A stretch of DNA of 64,000 bases from Rhizophagus prolifer (GCA_019425655.1 NQWY01024828.1:1-64000); one strand, 5' to 3'; positions 25,280 through 34,110 are shown, counted from the first letter of the stretch. Notes: generated by a model from the letters alone, not told the origin. A program made the numbers and translations.

Positions 25280-27433
25280 ATGAAAAACAAAAAACATACA
25301 AGTCATAAAAACGAACAGAAACTCCTCGATTTAGGAAGAAAAATCCTTCGTTTTATGAATCAGAAAACTTCCAAAATCTATAATTACAAACAGATAGCGG
25401 AAGGTATAGATTACAAAAATCCAAGACAAAGAGAACTGGTAATTCAGGCGCTTCACAGGCTTTTGGCTACTCAGAAAATTAAAGAAACCGAAAAAGGAAA
25501 ATATATTGTCAACCTTAATGTTGAAGGAACTTTGGCAGGGACAATCGATTTTAATCAATCCGGAAACGCATATGTAAAAGTTGAAGGTTTGGAAGATGAT
25601 ATTTTTATTCATCAGAAAAATGTAAAAGATGCATTGCAAGGTGACAAAGTGCTTATAATCACCTACAATTATAAAGGGAAAAAATTGGAAGGTTCTGTGG
25701 TAGAAGTTCTGGAACGTGCAAAAGAGACGTTTGTCGGAACTTTCCAGAAAATTCCTGAAAAAGATTTCGGTTTTGTGGTTTTTGATAAGAAGGTCATCAA
25801 TACAGATATGTTTATTTCCAGAAATCATTTCAATAATGCGGAAGATGGTGATAAAGTTGTTGTCAAAATGCTGAAATGGGATACAAACAGCAAGAATCCG
25901 GAAGGCGAGATCGTTACCGTTCTTGGCGCTCCCGGAGAACATGAGACCGAGATCCATTCCATTCTAGCCGAATATGGACTGCCTTATAATTTCCCACCGG
26001 AAGTAGAACACGATGCAGATAAAATTGATAGGAGCATTAATGATGAAGAAGTGGCTAAACGCTGGGATATGCGTGATATCTGCACCTTTACGATAGACCC
26101 GAAGGACGCAAAAGATTTTGATGATGCCTTATCCATTCAGAAAATGGAAAACGGCCTTTGGCAGATTGGCGTTCACATTGCGGACGTTTCGCATTATGTA
26201 AAGCCCGGAACCATTTTAGATGACGAAGCTTATGCAAGAGCGACTTCGGTTTATCTGGTGGATAGAGTAGTTCCTATGTTGCCTGAAGTTTTAAGTAATG
26301 ATGTTTGTTCACTGCGTCCTAATGAGGATAAATTTACTTTTTCTGCTGTTTTCGAAATGGATGACGAAGCGAAAATCCACAAACAATGGTTTGGCAGAAC
26401 GGTCATTCATTCCGATAGAAGATTCACTTATGAAGAAGCTCAGGAAAGAATTGAAACCCAGCAAGGAGATTTGACTGAAGAAGTTCTACAATTGGATAAA
26501 TTGGCCAAGATAATGCGCCAGGAACGTATCAGAAATGGTGCGATTACCTTTGACAGAAGTGAGGTAAGATTCAATCTGGATGAGGAGAGCAATCCGATTG
26601 GGGTATATTTCAAGGTCAGTAAAGATTCTAATCATTTGATTGAAGAATTTATGTTATTGGCGAATAAAAAAGTATCCGAATTTGTTTCATTAAATAAAAG
26701 AAAGGAACCAACCGGGAATACATTTATTTATCGTATTCATGACGATCCGGACCCGGCAAAGCTGAAATCACTTCAGGAATTTGTTTACACTTTCGGATAC
26801 AAAATGGATTTGGCAAATACTAAAAAAGTGGCTGAATCTTTGAATAAATTACTTAGTGATGTCAAAGGAAAAGGAGAAGAAAATATGATCGAAACTCTGG
26901 CGATGCGAAGTATGAGCAAAGCCGTTTACTCTACAGATCCGATTGGACATTACGGACTTGGCTTCGATTATTATACGCACTTTACATCGCCCATTCGTCG
27001 TTATCCGGATTTGATTGCCCACAGATTATTGCAACATTATTTGGATGGCGGAAAGTCGCCTAACAAAGAGGAAGTAGAGGAGAAAACAAAACACTGTTCA
27101 GCAATGGAGCGTCTGGCTGCAGATGCGGAAAGAGATTCTATCAAGTTTATGCAGGTCAAGTTTATGGAAAATCACATTGGAGAAGTCTTCTCAGGCGTAA
27201 TTTCTGGTGTTGCAGAATATGGCTTCTGGGTAGAGATTCCTGAAAATGGAGCAGAAGGTATGATTAAATTGAGAGATTTGGTTGATGATTCCTACTCTCT
27301 AGATGCGAAGAATTATGCGATTGTAGGTTCCAGAACTGGAAACACTTATCAGCTTGGTGATAAGATAAAAATTAAAGTTGTAAAGGCTAATTTGATCGCT
27401 AAGCAACTGGATTTTAAGATTATTAATGATTAA
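25280..27433 (+). CDS. rnr: Ribonuclease R
   Basis: A 3'-5' exoribonuclease of the RNB family that degrades structured RNA. Order of domains: N-terminal helix-turn-helix (about residues 10-70), two cold-shock-type OB folds (75-225), the RNB catalytic domain with the metal-binding Asp cluster DPKDAKDFDDALS and the later SPIRRYPDLIAHR, and a C-terminal S1 domain (FSGVISGVAEYGFWVEI). About 717 residues, as usual for Bacteroidota. I start at the ATG at 25280 (MKNKKHTSHKNEQ), since the frame from 25253 adds nine residues that look untranslated; either is possible. Confidence 0.95.
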   Translation: MKNKKHTSHKNEQKLLDLGRKILRFMNQKTSKIYNYKQIAEGIDYKNPRQRELVIQALHRLLATQKIKETEKGKYIVNLNVEGTLAGTIDFNQSGNAYVKVEGLEDDIFIHQKNVKDALQGDKVLIITYNYKGKKLEGSVVEVLERAKETFVGTFQKIPEKDFGFVVFDKKVINTDMFISRNHFNNAEDGDKVVVKMLKWDTNSKNPEGEIVTVLGAPGEHETEIHSILAEYGLPYNFPPEVEHDADKIDRSINDEEVAKRWDMRDICTFTIDPKDAKDFDDALSIQKMENGLWQIGVHIADVSHYVKPGTILDDEAYARATSVYLVDRVVPMLPEVLSNDVCSLRPNEDKFTFSAVFEMDDEAKIHKQWFGRTVIHSDRRFTYEEAQERIETQQGDLTEEVLQLDKLAKIMRQERIRNGAITFDRSEVRFNLDEESNPIGVYFKVSKDSNHLIEEFMLLANKKVSEFVSLNKRKEPTGNTFIYRIHDDPDPAKLKSLQEFVYTFGYKMDLANTKKVAESLNKLLSDVKGKGEENMIETLAMRSMSKAVYSTDPIGHYGLGFDYYTHFTSPIRRYPDLIAHRLLQHYLDGGKSPNKEEVEEKTKHCSAMERLAADAERDSIKFMQVKFMENHIGEVFSGVISGVAEYGFWVEIPENGAEGMIKLRDLVDDSYSLDAKNYAIVGSRTGNTYQLGDKIKIKVVKANLIAKQLDFKIIND

Positions 27434-27549
27434 AAATTTCGTCAGAATTGTTTATTCAGATTTTTGGAAATTCGATTTTGATGAAATTTAAACATTGCTT
27501 TAAATTATAAATCTCTATTTTTACAGCCGGTTCTGAAATTTAAAATCGA

Positions 27550-28227
27550 ATGCTCGAACTCATTTTATACGCTATCGGATTAGGAATAATGCTCAGCTTG
27601 GTCTTTATCGGTCCCATATTTTTCCTGTTGATAGAAACAAGTTTTTCCCGTGGTCCAAGGCACGCTTTGGCCCTGGATTTAGGGGTGATTTCTGCAGATA
27701 TTCTCTGTATTGTGGTCAGTTACTATGCCAGCGCGGACTTAGTCAATCTTATTGATAAACACCCCGGGTTTTACAAGATATCGGCATTTCTGATTTTCAT
27801 TTACGCTCTTTATATGCTCGTTTCTAAGACAAAAATGCACATCGAAGGCGAAGAAAGATTAATCAATCAGAATTATTTCAAAACCTATTTCAATGGATTT
27901 TTACTCAATCTTCTTAATATTGGCGTCGTACTTTTTTGGCTGGTTACGGTGATATCCGTTAGGAATGCCTATCCAAAAGTTCAGGACTTTGTTTTTTATA
28001 TCGCTATTGTTATCGGAACCTATTTGTTAATTGATCTTTTCAAAATCCTTTTGGCAAAACAGTTTCATTACAAACTTAATCAGAAAGTTGCGAACCAGAT
28101 CAGAAAAGGCGTTGGAATTATTCTTATATTCTTCAGTATTTTTATTTTCTTACAAAGCTTTAAAAAGTTCAATAAGTTCGAAGAAAAATTAGAAAAAGCA
28201 GAAAAGCAACAACCGAAGATTAAGTAA
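27550..28227 (+). CDS. LysE-family exporter
   Basis: 225 residues with six hydrophobic segments. The first segment ends with the conserved GPIFFLLIETSFSRGPRHAL of LysE/RhtB-type transporters, with the Gly-Pro pair in the first helix and a charged SRGPR loop. Members export amino acids or related small molecules; the substrate here is unknown. A Lys/Glu-rich tail follows the last helix. It is a single gene, with a degenerate repeat after it. Confidence 0.8.
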   Translation: MLELILYAIGLGIMLSLVFIGPIFFLLIETSFSRGPRHALALDLGVISADILCIVVSYYASADLVNLIDKHPGFYKISAFLIFIYALYMLVSKTKMHIEGEERLINQNYFKTYFNGFLLNLLNIGVVLFWLVTVISVRNAYPKVQDFVFYIAIVIGTYLLIDLFKILLAKQFHYKLNQKVANQIRKGVGIILIFFSIFIFLQSFKKFNKFEEKLEKAEKQQPKIK

Positions 28228-28250
28228 AAATTTGGATGTCTTTATCCGTC

Positions 28251-28330
28251 CTTAGTTCCGCTTTATCACTCTGAAGCTCTCGAAGAAGCCATTCGTATCG
28301 GGTTTCGCTTCGCAAAGTTGAAGATTGTGT
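28251..28330. repeat. Degenerate intergenic repeat (copy 3)
   Basis: Non-coding GC-rich stretch with TTCCGCTTTATCACTCTGAA and GGGTTTCGCTTCGCAAAG, resembling the elements at 5045, 19551 and 53998. The rest of the gap to 28440 contains TCTTTGCGACCTTTGCG, a common intergenic word in this group, and no gene. Confidence 0.4.
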
Positions 28331-28440
28331 CATTAATCTACATCAGTCCTTAAGGCGCCTTTGCTAACAAAAAATATTTTCAATAAATTCAAAAAATCTT
28401 TGCGACCTTTGCGTTAAATCAACACCATTAATCAACACAA

Positions 28441-29379
28441 ATGCAAAACACAACTTTCCCAAAATCTTTGAAAAAAGGAGATAAAATTGCAATCATTTCC
28501 CCGGCTGGTTCTGTCGAGATCCCGCAATTGGACAAAACTTTGGAATTAATCAGGATCAAAGGTTACGAACCTGTTTTAGGCGAAAATCTCTACACAAAAT
28601 ACCAAAATGGCTATTCTTATGCCGGAACAGAAAAACAACGAATCAATGATATCAACTGGGCTTTAAACGATCCGGAAATTTCTGCAATCTGGGCTTCAAG
28701 AGGTGGTTATGGCTGCCAGCATCTTTTGCAGGAGTTGAAATTGACAGAATTCAGGAAGAATCCTAAATGGTATATTGGTTATTCTGACAACACGGTGATT
28801 CAAAGTTATCTGTTGAAAAAAGGTTTTGCTACTATCCACGGTCAAACCATAAAAACTTCCAGCTTTGGCGTTACAGAAGAAAGTTATGAACTGATTTTTG
28901 ATATTCTGAAAGGCAAAAAACCTAATTATAAAATTGATTTAAATTCGAATAATAGAGTAGGAGAGGCTTCTGGAATTTTGGTTGGTGGTAATCTCGCTTT
29001 GGTTTATGCGCTCTTAGGAACTCCATATACATTTGATTTCAGAGATAAAATTTTGTTTATCGAAGATATTGGTGAAAATTTTTATGCACTTGACCGAATG
29101 ATTATGAGTCTTGAACTAGCAGGTGTTTTCAACAAAATCAAAGGATTAATTGTTGGCGGAATGACCAATATGGGAAAAGAAAATGAAAACAAAGAATACG
29201 AAGAATCTTTCGATTCATTCGCATATCAATTGATCGCAGACAGGGTTTCCAAATATGATTTTCCAACAGTTTTTGGTTTTCCCAACGGTCACATTTTTGA
29301 TAACAGGCCTTTGATAATCGGTGCGGAAATCAATCTGAAAGTTGAAAAAAATGTTCTAGTAAATTTCAAAATCTCTTAA
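28441..29379 (+). CDS. S66-family LD-carboxypeptidase
   Basis: Peptidase family S66 members cleave the L-Lys(or Dap)-D-Ala bond of peptidoglycan tetrapeptides, or act on microcin C7-like compounds. Visible marks: the start KKGDKIAIISPAGS, AIWASRGGYGCQHLL, the nucleophile region YIGYSDNTVIQ with the catalytic Ser, GILVGGNLALVYALLGTPY with the Gly-Asn segment, and LFIEDIGENFYALDRMI with the conserved Glu. 312 residues is typical. No signal peptide, so a cytoplasmic cell-wall recycling role is likely. Confidence 0.9.
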   Translation: MQNTTFPKSLKKGDKIAIISPAGSVEIPQLDKTLELIRIKGYEPVLGENLYTKYQNGYSYAGTEKQRINDINWALNDPEISAIWASRGGYGCQHLLQELKLTEFRKNPKWYIGYSDNTVIQSYLLKKGFATIHGQTIKTSSFGVTEESYELIFDILKGKKPNYKIDLNSNNRVGEASGILVGGNLALVYALLGTPYTFDFRDKILFIEDIGENFYALDRMIMSLELAGVFNKIKGLIVGGMTNMGKENENKEYEESFDSFAYQLIADRVSKYDFPTVFGFPNGHIFDNRPLIIGAEINLKVEKNVLVNFKIS

Positions 29380-29402
29380 TTTCAAATTTTTGATACTGGG
29401 AA

Positions 29403-29771
29403 ATGGCTGACCACAATGATTTTGGAAAAATAGCGGAAGACCTTGCTGTTGATTTTTTAATTAAGAATCAATATAAAATTTTAGCGCGTAATTTCCGTTA
29501 TCTGAAAGCTGAAGTTGACATTATCGCTGAGTTTGAAGATCAAATCATCATTGCAGAGGTAAAAGCCAGGAATACGGATATTTTTCTGGAACCTCAGGAA
29601 GCGGTTAATAAAAAGAAAATCAAACTGTTAGTTTCAGCCGCCAATTATTTTATCGAAGAAAATAATATTAATAAAGAAGTTAGATTTGATATTATCTCAG
29701 TTCTTCCGAACCAAAAAAAAACTTTAGAAATCCATCATATTATTGATGCTTTCCAAAGTTTTGAAATATGA
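29403..29771 (+). CDS. YraN family protein (UPF0102, nuclease-like fold)
   Basis: 122 residues with the family layout: GKIAEDLAVDFLIKNQYKIL at the start, NFRYLKAEVDIIAEFEDQIIIAEVKAR, in which Glu-Asp-Glu-x-Lys match the restriction-endonuclease-like active site, and a C-terminal ANYFIEENNINKEVRFDII. A role in DNA processing is assumed from the fold; no substrate is known. It lies 23 bases after the S66 gene and its end overlaps the next gene. Confidence 0.9.
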   Translation: MADHNDFGKIAEDLAVDFLIKNQYKILARNFRYLKAEVDIIAEFEDQIIIAEVKARNTDIFLEPQEAVNKKKIKLLVSAANYFIEENNINKEVRFDIISVLPNQKKTLEIHHIIDAFQSFEI

Positions 29772-30279
29772 TTTATCTAAGGTGAAATTATCTTCAAAAA
29801 ATATTATATTAATTTTATTAAGCAGTACATTTATTATCCATTTGATAAATGTACTGCTTTCTTCTACCTCAGAATTATGGATTGAAAATACATTTGTTTT
29901 TTGTACGTCGGTCTTTGTTTTAGAATATTTTGGCTTGTATTTTATTATACTGGCTTTTTATTTTTACAAAAAAAATACTTTATCAAAAGAAATTCTTATT
30001 GTTTACAGTATTCATTTTCAAACCTGGATATCTTTTATTTTTATCAACTTTTTTGTTAGGTATTATTTCTTAACCAATTCATCATTTTACAACAATACTT
30101 CTGTATCAACAACAATTTATAGTTCAAATATTATTTTCATATTATTTTTAAGTTGCATTTGGAAAATTAGTACGCCATCGTTTGTAAATGCTTATAATAT
30201 TTCAAAAAAAAGTATTCCTATGTATGTATTTTCGTTAGCAATACATATCCTCTCATACATAGTCTCTTTATTTATTTGA
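29746..30279 (+). CDS. Hypothetical five- or six-helix membrane protein
   Basis: About 177 residues, mostly hydrophobic, with five or six membrane segments and a basic N-terminal cytoplasmic stretch (LSKVLKYDLSKVKLSSKN). No family recognised with confidence; a distant Yip1-like arrangement is possible. It overlaps the yraN end by 26 bases, so it is translationally coupled to it. It is convergent with sodC. Confidence 0.65.
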   Translation: MLSKVLKYDLSKVKLSSKNIILILLSSTFIIHLINVLLSSTSELWIENTFVFCTSVFVLEYFGLYFIILAFYFYKKNTLSKEILIVYSIHFQTWISFIFINFFVRYYFLTNSSFYNNTSVSTTIYSSNIIFILFLSCIWKISTPSFVNAYNISKKSIPMYVFSLAIHILSYIVSLFI

Positions 30280-30284
30280 GAAAG

Positions 30285-30785
30285 CTATTTTATCTCCACA
30301 CATCCAACTCTTCCGCCTGCGTTTCCGGTCGGTTGCGTATGAAAATCATCAACTCCGGCATGGATAACAATGGCTTTTCCAATAATATTTTTCATAGGAT
30401 CGTCACAACCAAGACACCATTTATCAGTGGTGAAAACCAATCTTGCCTGACCATCTTTCTTAGCGTCTAAATTGCCGATATCTCCCATATGAAAATGCTC
30501 TGTGTCCCATTTTCCATGATCATCTTTGGAAGGATTCCAGTGCCCGCCGGCAGATGAAGCATCAGTTGCACTACAATTTCCAAACTCGTGGATGTGAACA
30601 GCATGAAGTCCAGGTGTTAATTTGAAAACGCTAAGATCCATTTCAACTTTACCTTTTTTTTGTATGAAAGTTGCTGTTCCCTGGGTTTCTGTGTGAGATT
30701 TTGGACGAATAGTGTATTGTTTTGATACGGTTTTGCAGGAAGCTAGTGTTAAACCAGCGATTCCAATTAGTAATAAGTTTTTCAT
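30285..30785 (-). CDS. sodC: Cu/Zn superoxide dismutase lipoprotein
   Basis: Converts superoxide to hydrogen peroxide and oxygen outside the cytoplasm. I start at the Met giving MKNLLLIGIAGLTLASC, a lipoprotein signal with lipobox LASC; longer frames run into a parS site. Copper and zinc ligands are seen in HAVHIHEFGNC, GGHWNPS, HFHMGDIGN and VIHAGVDDFHTQ, with the conserved GNAGGRVGC at the end. The protein is anchored in the periplasm or outer membrane. Its promoter (30816-30823) lies next to the ParB site, so partition protein spreading could affect it (inference). Confidence 0.93.
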   Translation of the reverse strand: MKNLLLIGIAGLTLASCKTVSKQYTIRPKSHTETQGTATFIQKKGKVEMDLSVFKLTPGLHAVHIHEFGNCSATDASSAGGHWNPSKDDHGKWDTEHFHMGDIGNLDAKKDGQARLVFTTDKWCLGCDDPMKNIIGKAIVIHAGVDDFHTQPTGNAGGRVGCVEIK

Positions 30786-30815
30786 AAGATAGTTTATTGT
30801 TGATTTCTGATATAA

Positions 30816-30823
30816 CAAATTTA
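30816..30823 (-). promoter_or_regulatory. -7 element (TAAATTTG) of sodC
   Basis: The minus strand reads TAAATTTG. Its upstream element would fall on or beside the parS site at 30844-30859. Confidence 0.5.
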
Positions 30824-30843
30824 AAGCCAATATTGTAAAGAAT

Positions 30844-30859
30844 TGTTTTACGTGAAACA
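30844..30859 (+). promoter_or_regulatory. parS: parS-like ParB binding site 3
   Basis: TGTTTTACGTGAAACA differs from the general consensus TGTTTCACGTGAAACA at a single base. It lies in the gap between sodC and the TonB receptor promoter. Confidence 0.75.
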
Positions 30860-30862
30860 TCA

Positions 30863-30933
30863 ACGGTTCGGTTAGCAATATCAACGGTTCGGTCATAATT
30901 AATTTTATATTATTATGGGCTGAAATATCTTTG
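30863..30933 (+). promoter_or_regulatory. LytTR-like direct-repeat promoter of the TonB receptor
   Basis: Two identical 9-mers ACGGTTCGG (30863-30871 and 30884-30892) are 21 bp apart (12-bp spacer). After 33 bases comes TATCTTTG (30926-30933), and the ATG follows 16 bases later. Two 9-bp direct repeats about two helical turns apart is the known target layout of LytTR response regulators such as AgrA and AlgR. An equivalent promoter lies at 33366-33436. Confidence 0.7.
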
Positions 30934-30949
30934 AACCAAAATTAACATT

Positions 30950-33187
30950 ATGAAAACTCAAAGCAGAATTTTCACACTTTTTTTTCTTTTGGTTGGTATT
31001 AGCATCTGGTCACAAATTACCATTTCCGGAAAAGTCATTTATAAGAACAAAGCGTTGAAAGACATCAGCGTAACGCTTAAAGATACGTATGATGGCGCAA
31101 CTACCGACGCAAATGGAAATTATTCTTTCACAACTACAGAAACAGGAGATAAGACTTTGGTTTTTTCCGGGAAAGATTATGATGAGGTTGAATTACCTGT
31201 GAAAATTGAGGGAAAAGATATTGCGATGAATGCTAATCTGAAGGAGCAAATCAGTGAAATCAATGCAGTTGTGATTACTGCGGGAAGCATAGAAGCCAGC
31301 GATAAAAAACGTGCGACGGCATTACTGACGCCTTTGGATGTTTATACAACAGCCGGCGCTAATGGACAGATTTCCTCAGCTTTAGGCTATTTGCCGGGTG
31401 TTCAGAAAGTAGGAGAGAGCGAAGGATTATTTGTGAGAGGTGGAACAGGCGCCGAAACCAAAATCTTTATAGACGGCAATCTGGTCAATAATTATTTTAC
31501 CAATTCAGTTCCGGGAATTGCTGGTAGAGACCGTTTCAATACATCGTTATTTAAAGGTAATGTGTTTTCAAGTGGTGGATATTCAGCAGTTTATGGACAG
31601 GCGTTGTCTTCTGTTCTGATTTTGGAAAGTGTGGATTTGCCGGATACAACGTCGTTTGATTTCGGTGTTTCTCCGATTTTTCTAAGTGCGAATTATCAGA
31701 AACTGAATCAGGAAAAAACAGCTTCCTGGGGCGTCGCAGGTGGTTATTCGAATCTTGGATTAATGGGAAAATTATTCAATTTTAATACTGATTTTGACAA
31801 ATATCCGCAAGGTTATGGATTTGATGGAAACTTCAGAATCAAAACCAAAAAAGGCGGTTTCATCAAATATTATGGAAGCATTGATGAAAACAAAATGGCA
31901 GTTGGTTCTGAGAGCCTGGAGCAAGATTCTGACAGAAACATGGTCAGTCTGAAAGGGCAGAATATGTATCACAATTTATCCTACAAAGAAAAATTCGGAA
32001 AGTATCTTTTGAATATCGGGACTTCTTACACATACAATTCCAATGACCTGAATTTTGCGACTTTTCTTAATGATGTGCAACAATCTAATACGCCAATCAA
32101 TAATCAATCAAATTACATCAACGCCAAAGCAGTTGTTGAAAGAAAGATCAACAGAGCAAGCATTGTGAGAGCTGGTTTTGAATTAAATAATGCGGATGAA
32201 ACGATGAAGTACAGCTCTTTTGAAAGAGATTATAAAGATTTGATTTCGTCAGCTTTTGCGGAAACCGACTTGATATTTACTAATAATCTGACGGCAAAAA
32301 TTGGGGCGAGAACAGAACATTCTTCTTATCTCGGAAAATGGAATTTTTCGCCAAGAGCAGCTTTAGCTTATAGGATTTCCAAAGACTGGACAACTTCTTT
32401 CGCTTACGGGATCTTCTATCAGAATCCGGAAAGTAAATATCTTTACAGCAAGAATTTTGATTTCCAGAGAGCAGACCATTATATATTTCAGGTTCAAAAG
32501 AATTCTGACGGAAGAAGTTTGAGATTCGAAGCGTTTTATAAAGATTATAAAAGTCTTATTAAAACAAAATCTTATATCTCAGATAGCTTAATGACCAGTA
32601 ATCAAAATCAATATTATCAAATTGCCAATAGCAATAATGGTAAAGGCTTTGCAAAAGGGATCGAATTGTTCTGGAGAGATAAGAAAACCTTCAAAGACAT
32701 CGATTACTGGCTGACTTATTCCTACCTGGATTCTAAAAGAGATTTCTTAAACTATCCTTTTAGTTTAGCACCAAATTTTGCTTCGAAACATACATTCAAT
32801 GCCGTTGCTAAGAAATTTGTGATGGACTGGAAAACAGGATTTAATTTATCTTACACTTATTCGAAAGGAAGACCTTATTATGATTTGGTTTCAGAAAATG
32901 GAGAGAATATTGTTCGTCACCAAGGAAAGCTGAAAGATTACAGCGGACTGAATTTCAGTATCAATTATGTTCCGAGTGTTGGGAAGAAAGATTCAAAGTC
33001 ATTTACTGTATTTGTTTTGAGCATTAATAATATTCTTGGAAATAAAAATATTTACGGCTATAATTATTCTGCGGATGGAAACAGTAGAACGGCCGTTAGA
33101 CCACCTGTTAATACGTTTGTTTTTGTAGGAGTATTTGTAAGTTTCGGGGTTGATAAAACGAATGATGCGATTAATAATAATTTGTAA
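30950..33187 (+). CDS. TonB-dependent receptor with CarboxypepD-reg-like N-domain
   Basis: Outer-membrane importer energised by TonB. A signal peptide (to SIWSQ) is followed by a CarboxypepD-reg-like beta domain (residues 23-100: ISGKVIYKNKALKDISVTLK), a plug domain (VVITAGSIEAS to LRG-like FVRGGTGAETKIFIDGN) and a beta-barrel to the C-terminus (SFGVDKTNDAINNNL). 745 residues is a normal size. The substrate cannot be read. No SusD partner is adjacent, so it is not a classical SusCD pair. It shares its promoter type with the following TPR gene, which argues for joint control and a common task. Confidence 0.88.
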   Translation: MKTQSRIFTLFFLLVGISIWSQITISGKVIYKNKALKDISVTLKDTYDGATTDANGNYSFTTTETGDKTLVFSGKDYDEVELPVKIEGKDIAMNANLKEQISEINAVVITAGSIEASDKKRATALLTPLDVYTTAGANGQISSALGYLPGVQKVGESEGLFVRGGTGAETKIFIDGNLVNNYFTNSVPGIAGRDRFNTSLFKGNVFSSGGYSAVYGQALSSVLILESVDLPDTTSFDFGVSPIFLSANYQKLNQEKTASWGVAGGYSNLGLMGKLFNFNTDFDKYPQGYGFDGNFRIKTKKGGFIKYYGSIDENKMAVGSESLEQDSDRNMVSLKGQNMYHNLSYKEKFGKYLLNIGTSYTYNSNDLNFATFLNDVQQSNTPINNQSNYINAKAVVERKINRASIVRAGFELNNADETMKYSSFERDYKDLISSAFAETDLIFTNNLTAKIGARTEHSSYLGKWNFSPRAALAYRISKDWTTSFAYGIFYQNPESKYLYSKNFDFQRADHYIFQVQKNSDGRSLRFEAFYKDYKSLIKTKSYISDSLMTSNQNQYYQIANSNNGKGFAKGIELFWRDKKTFKDIDYWLTYSYLDSKRDFLNYPFSLAPNFASKHTFNAVAKKFVMDWKTGFNLSYTYSKGRPYYDLVSENGENIVRHQGKLKDYSGLNFSINYVPSVGKKDSKSFTVFVLSINNILGNKNIYGYNYSADGNSRTAVRPPVNTFVFVGVFVSFGVDKTNDAINNNL

Positions 33188-33281
33188 TAATTAGAAGAAA
33201 GAAAATAGAGAAAAGATAAAAGACTTACATTCGAATGCCTATCTTTTAAAAGAATATTATTTAATTTTTAAAGATATATCA

Positions 33282-33352
33282 TCTCGCAGATTAAGCTAAT
33301 CAAGCAGATTTCTTAACTTATTAAATCAGCTAATCTGTGAAATCAGCGAGGA
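33282..33352. repeat. Imperfect inverted repeat (REP-like)
   Basis: CTCGCAGATTAAGCTAATC near 33283 and its degenerate complement GCTAATCTGTGAAATCAGCG near 33330 can fold into a long imperfect stem. This type of AATCTGC-rich stem is frequent between genes in Flavobacteriia. It lies between the TonB receptor and the next promoter and may also end transcription. Confidence 0.4.
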
Positions 33353-33365
33353 TTTTAAATAAACA

Positions 33366-33436
33366 ACGGTTCAGTAATTAAAAATAACAGTTCGGTAGAA
33401 TAAAATTTCGGCAAATAAAAAGTCATTCTATCTTTG
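33366..33436 (+). promoter_or_regulatory. LytTR-like direct-repeat promoter of the TPR gene
   Basis: 9-mers ACGGTTCAG (33366-33374) and ACAGTTCGG (33387-33395), 21 bp apart, are followed after 33 bases by TATCTTTG (33429-33436). Every spacing equals that of the promoter at 30863-30933, although the half-sites differ at two positions. The half-site ACAGTTCGG fits the published general LytTR pattern as I know it. Confidence 0.7.
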
Positions 33437-33491
33437 CAGTCTTTCTTTAATTGGATTTACAGCTTTTGCTCAGACTGCATTTGAAAAAGCA

Positions 33492-34055
33492 ATGACAGAG
33501 AAAATCGCCAAAGTAGAAGACCACAAAACGCCGGATGAATTCACTGCTTTAGCTAATGATTTTGACAGGATTGGAACCAAAGAAGCCAAAGAATGGTTAC
33601 CGTATTATTATGCTGCATTTGCAACGATTCAGAAAGGCAGAATCCTGATGCAGTCCGGTAAAACCAATGAACTTGATCCTGTTGCGGCTGAGGCAGAAAA
33701 ATATATTGCTAAAGCAGAAGCACTTAGTCCCAACAATGCAGAACTTTATATCCTGAAAAAAATGACAAGTGGACTGAGAATGATGGCTGACCCAATGTCC
33801 AGGTATATGAGCGAAGCGCCTATTGCACAGCAAGCATTGGCAAAGGCGCAGGAACTGGATCCTAATAATCCTAGAATCACAGTTTTGCAGGCAGAGGATG
33901 CTTATTTCACACCGGAGCAATTTGGTGGAAGCAAGGCAAAAGGTACAGAATTATTCAAAAAAACTATTGAGCAGTTTGGAACCTATAAGTCAAAAACATC
34001 TCTTGACCCAAAATGGGGAAAAGCAGAGGCAGAATATTTTCTAAGCCAGAAATAA
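33492..34055 (+). CDS. TPR-type periplasmic protein, 5' end apparently lost
   Basis: 188 residues remain, with TPR-like helices (AEKYIAKAEALSPNNAELYIL and AQQALAKAQELDPNNPRITVL). Upstream of the first ATG at 33492 the frame is open and reads IGFTAFAQTAFEKA from 33450, the tail of a signal peptide with its cleavage site, but no proper start codon precedes it: the -7 box lies at 33429-33436, inside the same open frame. A short loss of bases between promoter and signal peptide, or an assembly error, is the likely reason. The family, TPR proteins next to a TonB receptor under the same control, suggests a role in uptake or envelope sensing. Confidence 0.7.
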   Translation: MTEKIAKVEDHKTPDEFTALANDFDRIGTKEAKEWLPYYYAAFATIQKGRILMQSGKTNELDPVAAEAEKYIAKAEALSPNNAELYILKKMTSGLRMMADPMSRYMSEAPIAQQALAKAQELDPNNPRITVLQAEDAYFTPEQFGGSKAKGTELFKKTIEQFGTYKSKTSLDPKWGKAEAEYFLSQK

Positions 34056-34080
34056 AACACAACATTCATATTTATCAAGT

Positions 34081-34110
34081 TCCTTCGTTTTTAGCGAGGG
34101 AATTTTTTTA
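34081..34110 (+). terminator. Terminator of the TPR gene
   Basis: TTCCTTCG/CGAGGGAA (one wobble pair), 7-base loop, then seven T. Confidence 0.85.

Noticed and set aside
25331-25957. 208-codon minus-strand frame inside rnr
   Set aside because: Antisense to a clear ribonuclease R; no start context and no recognisable domain.
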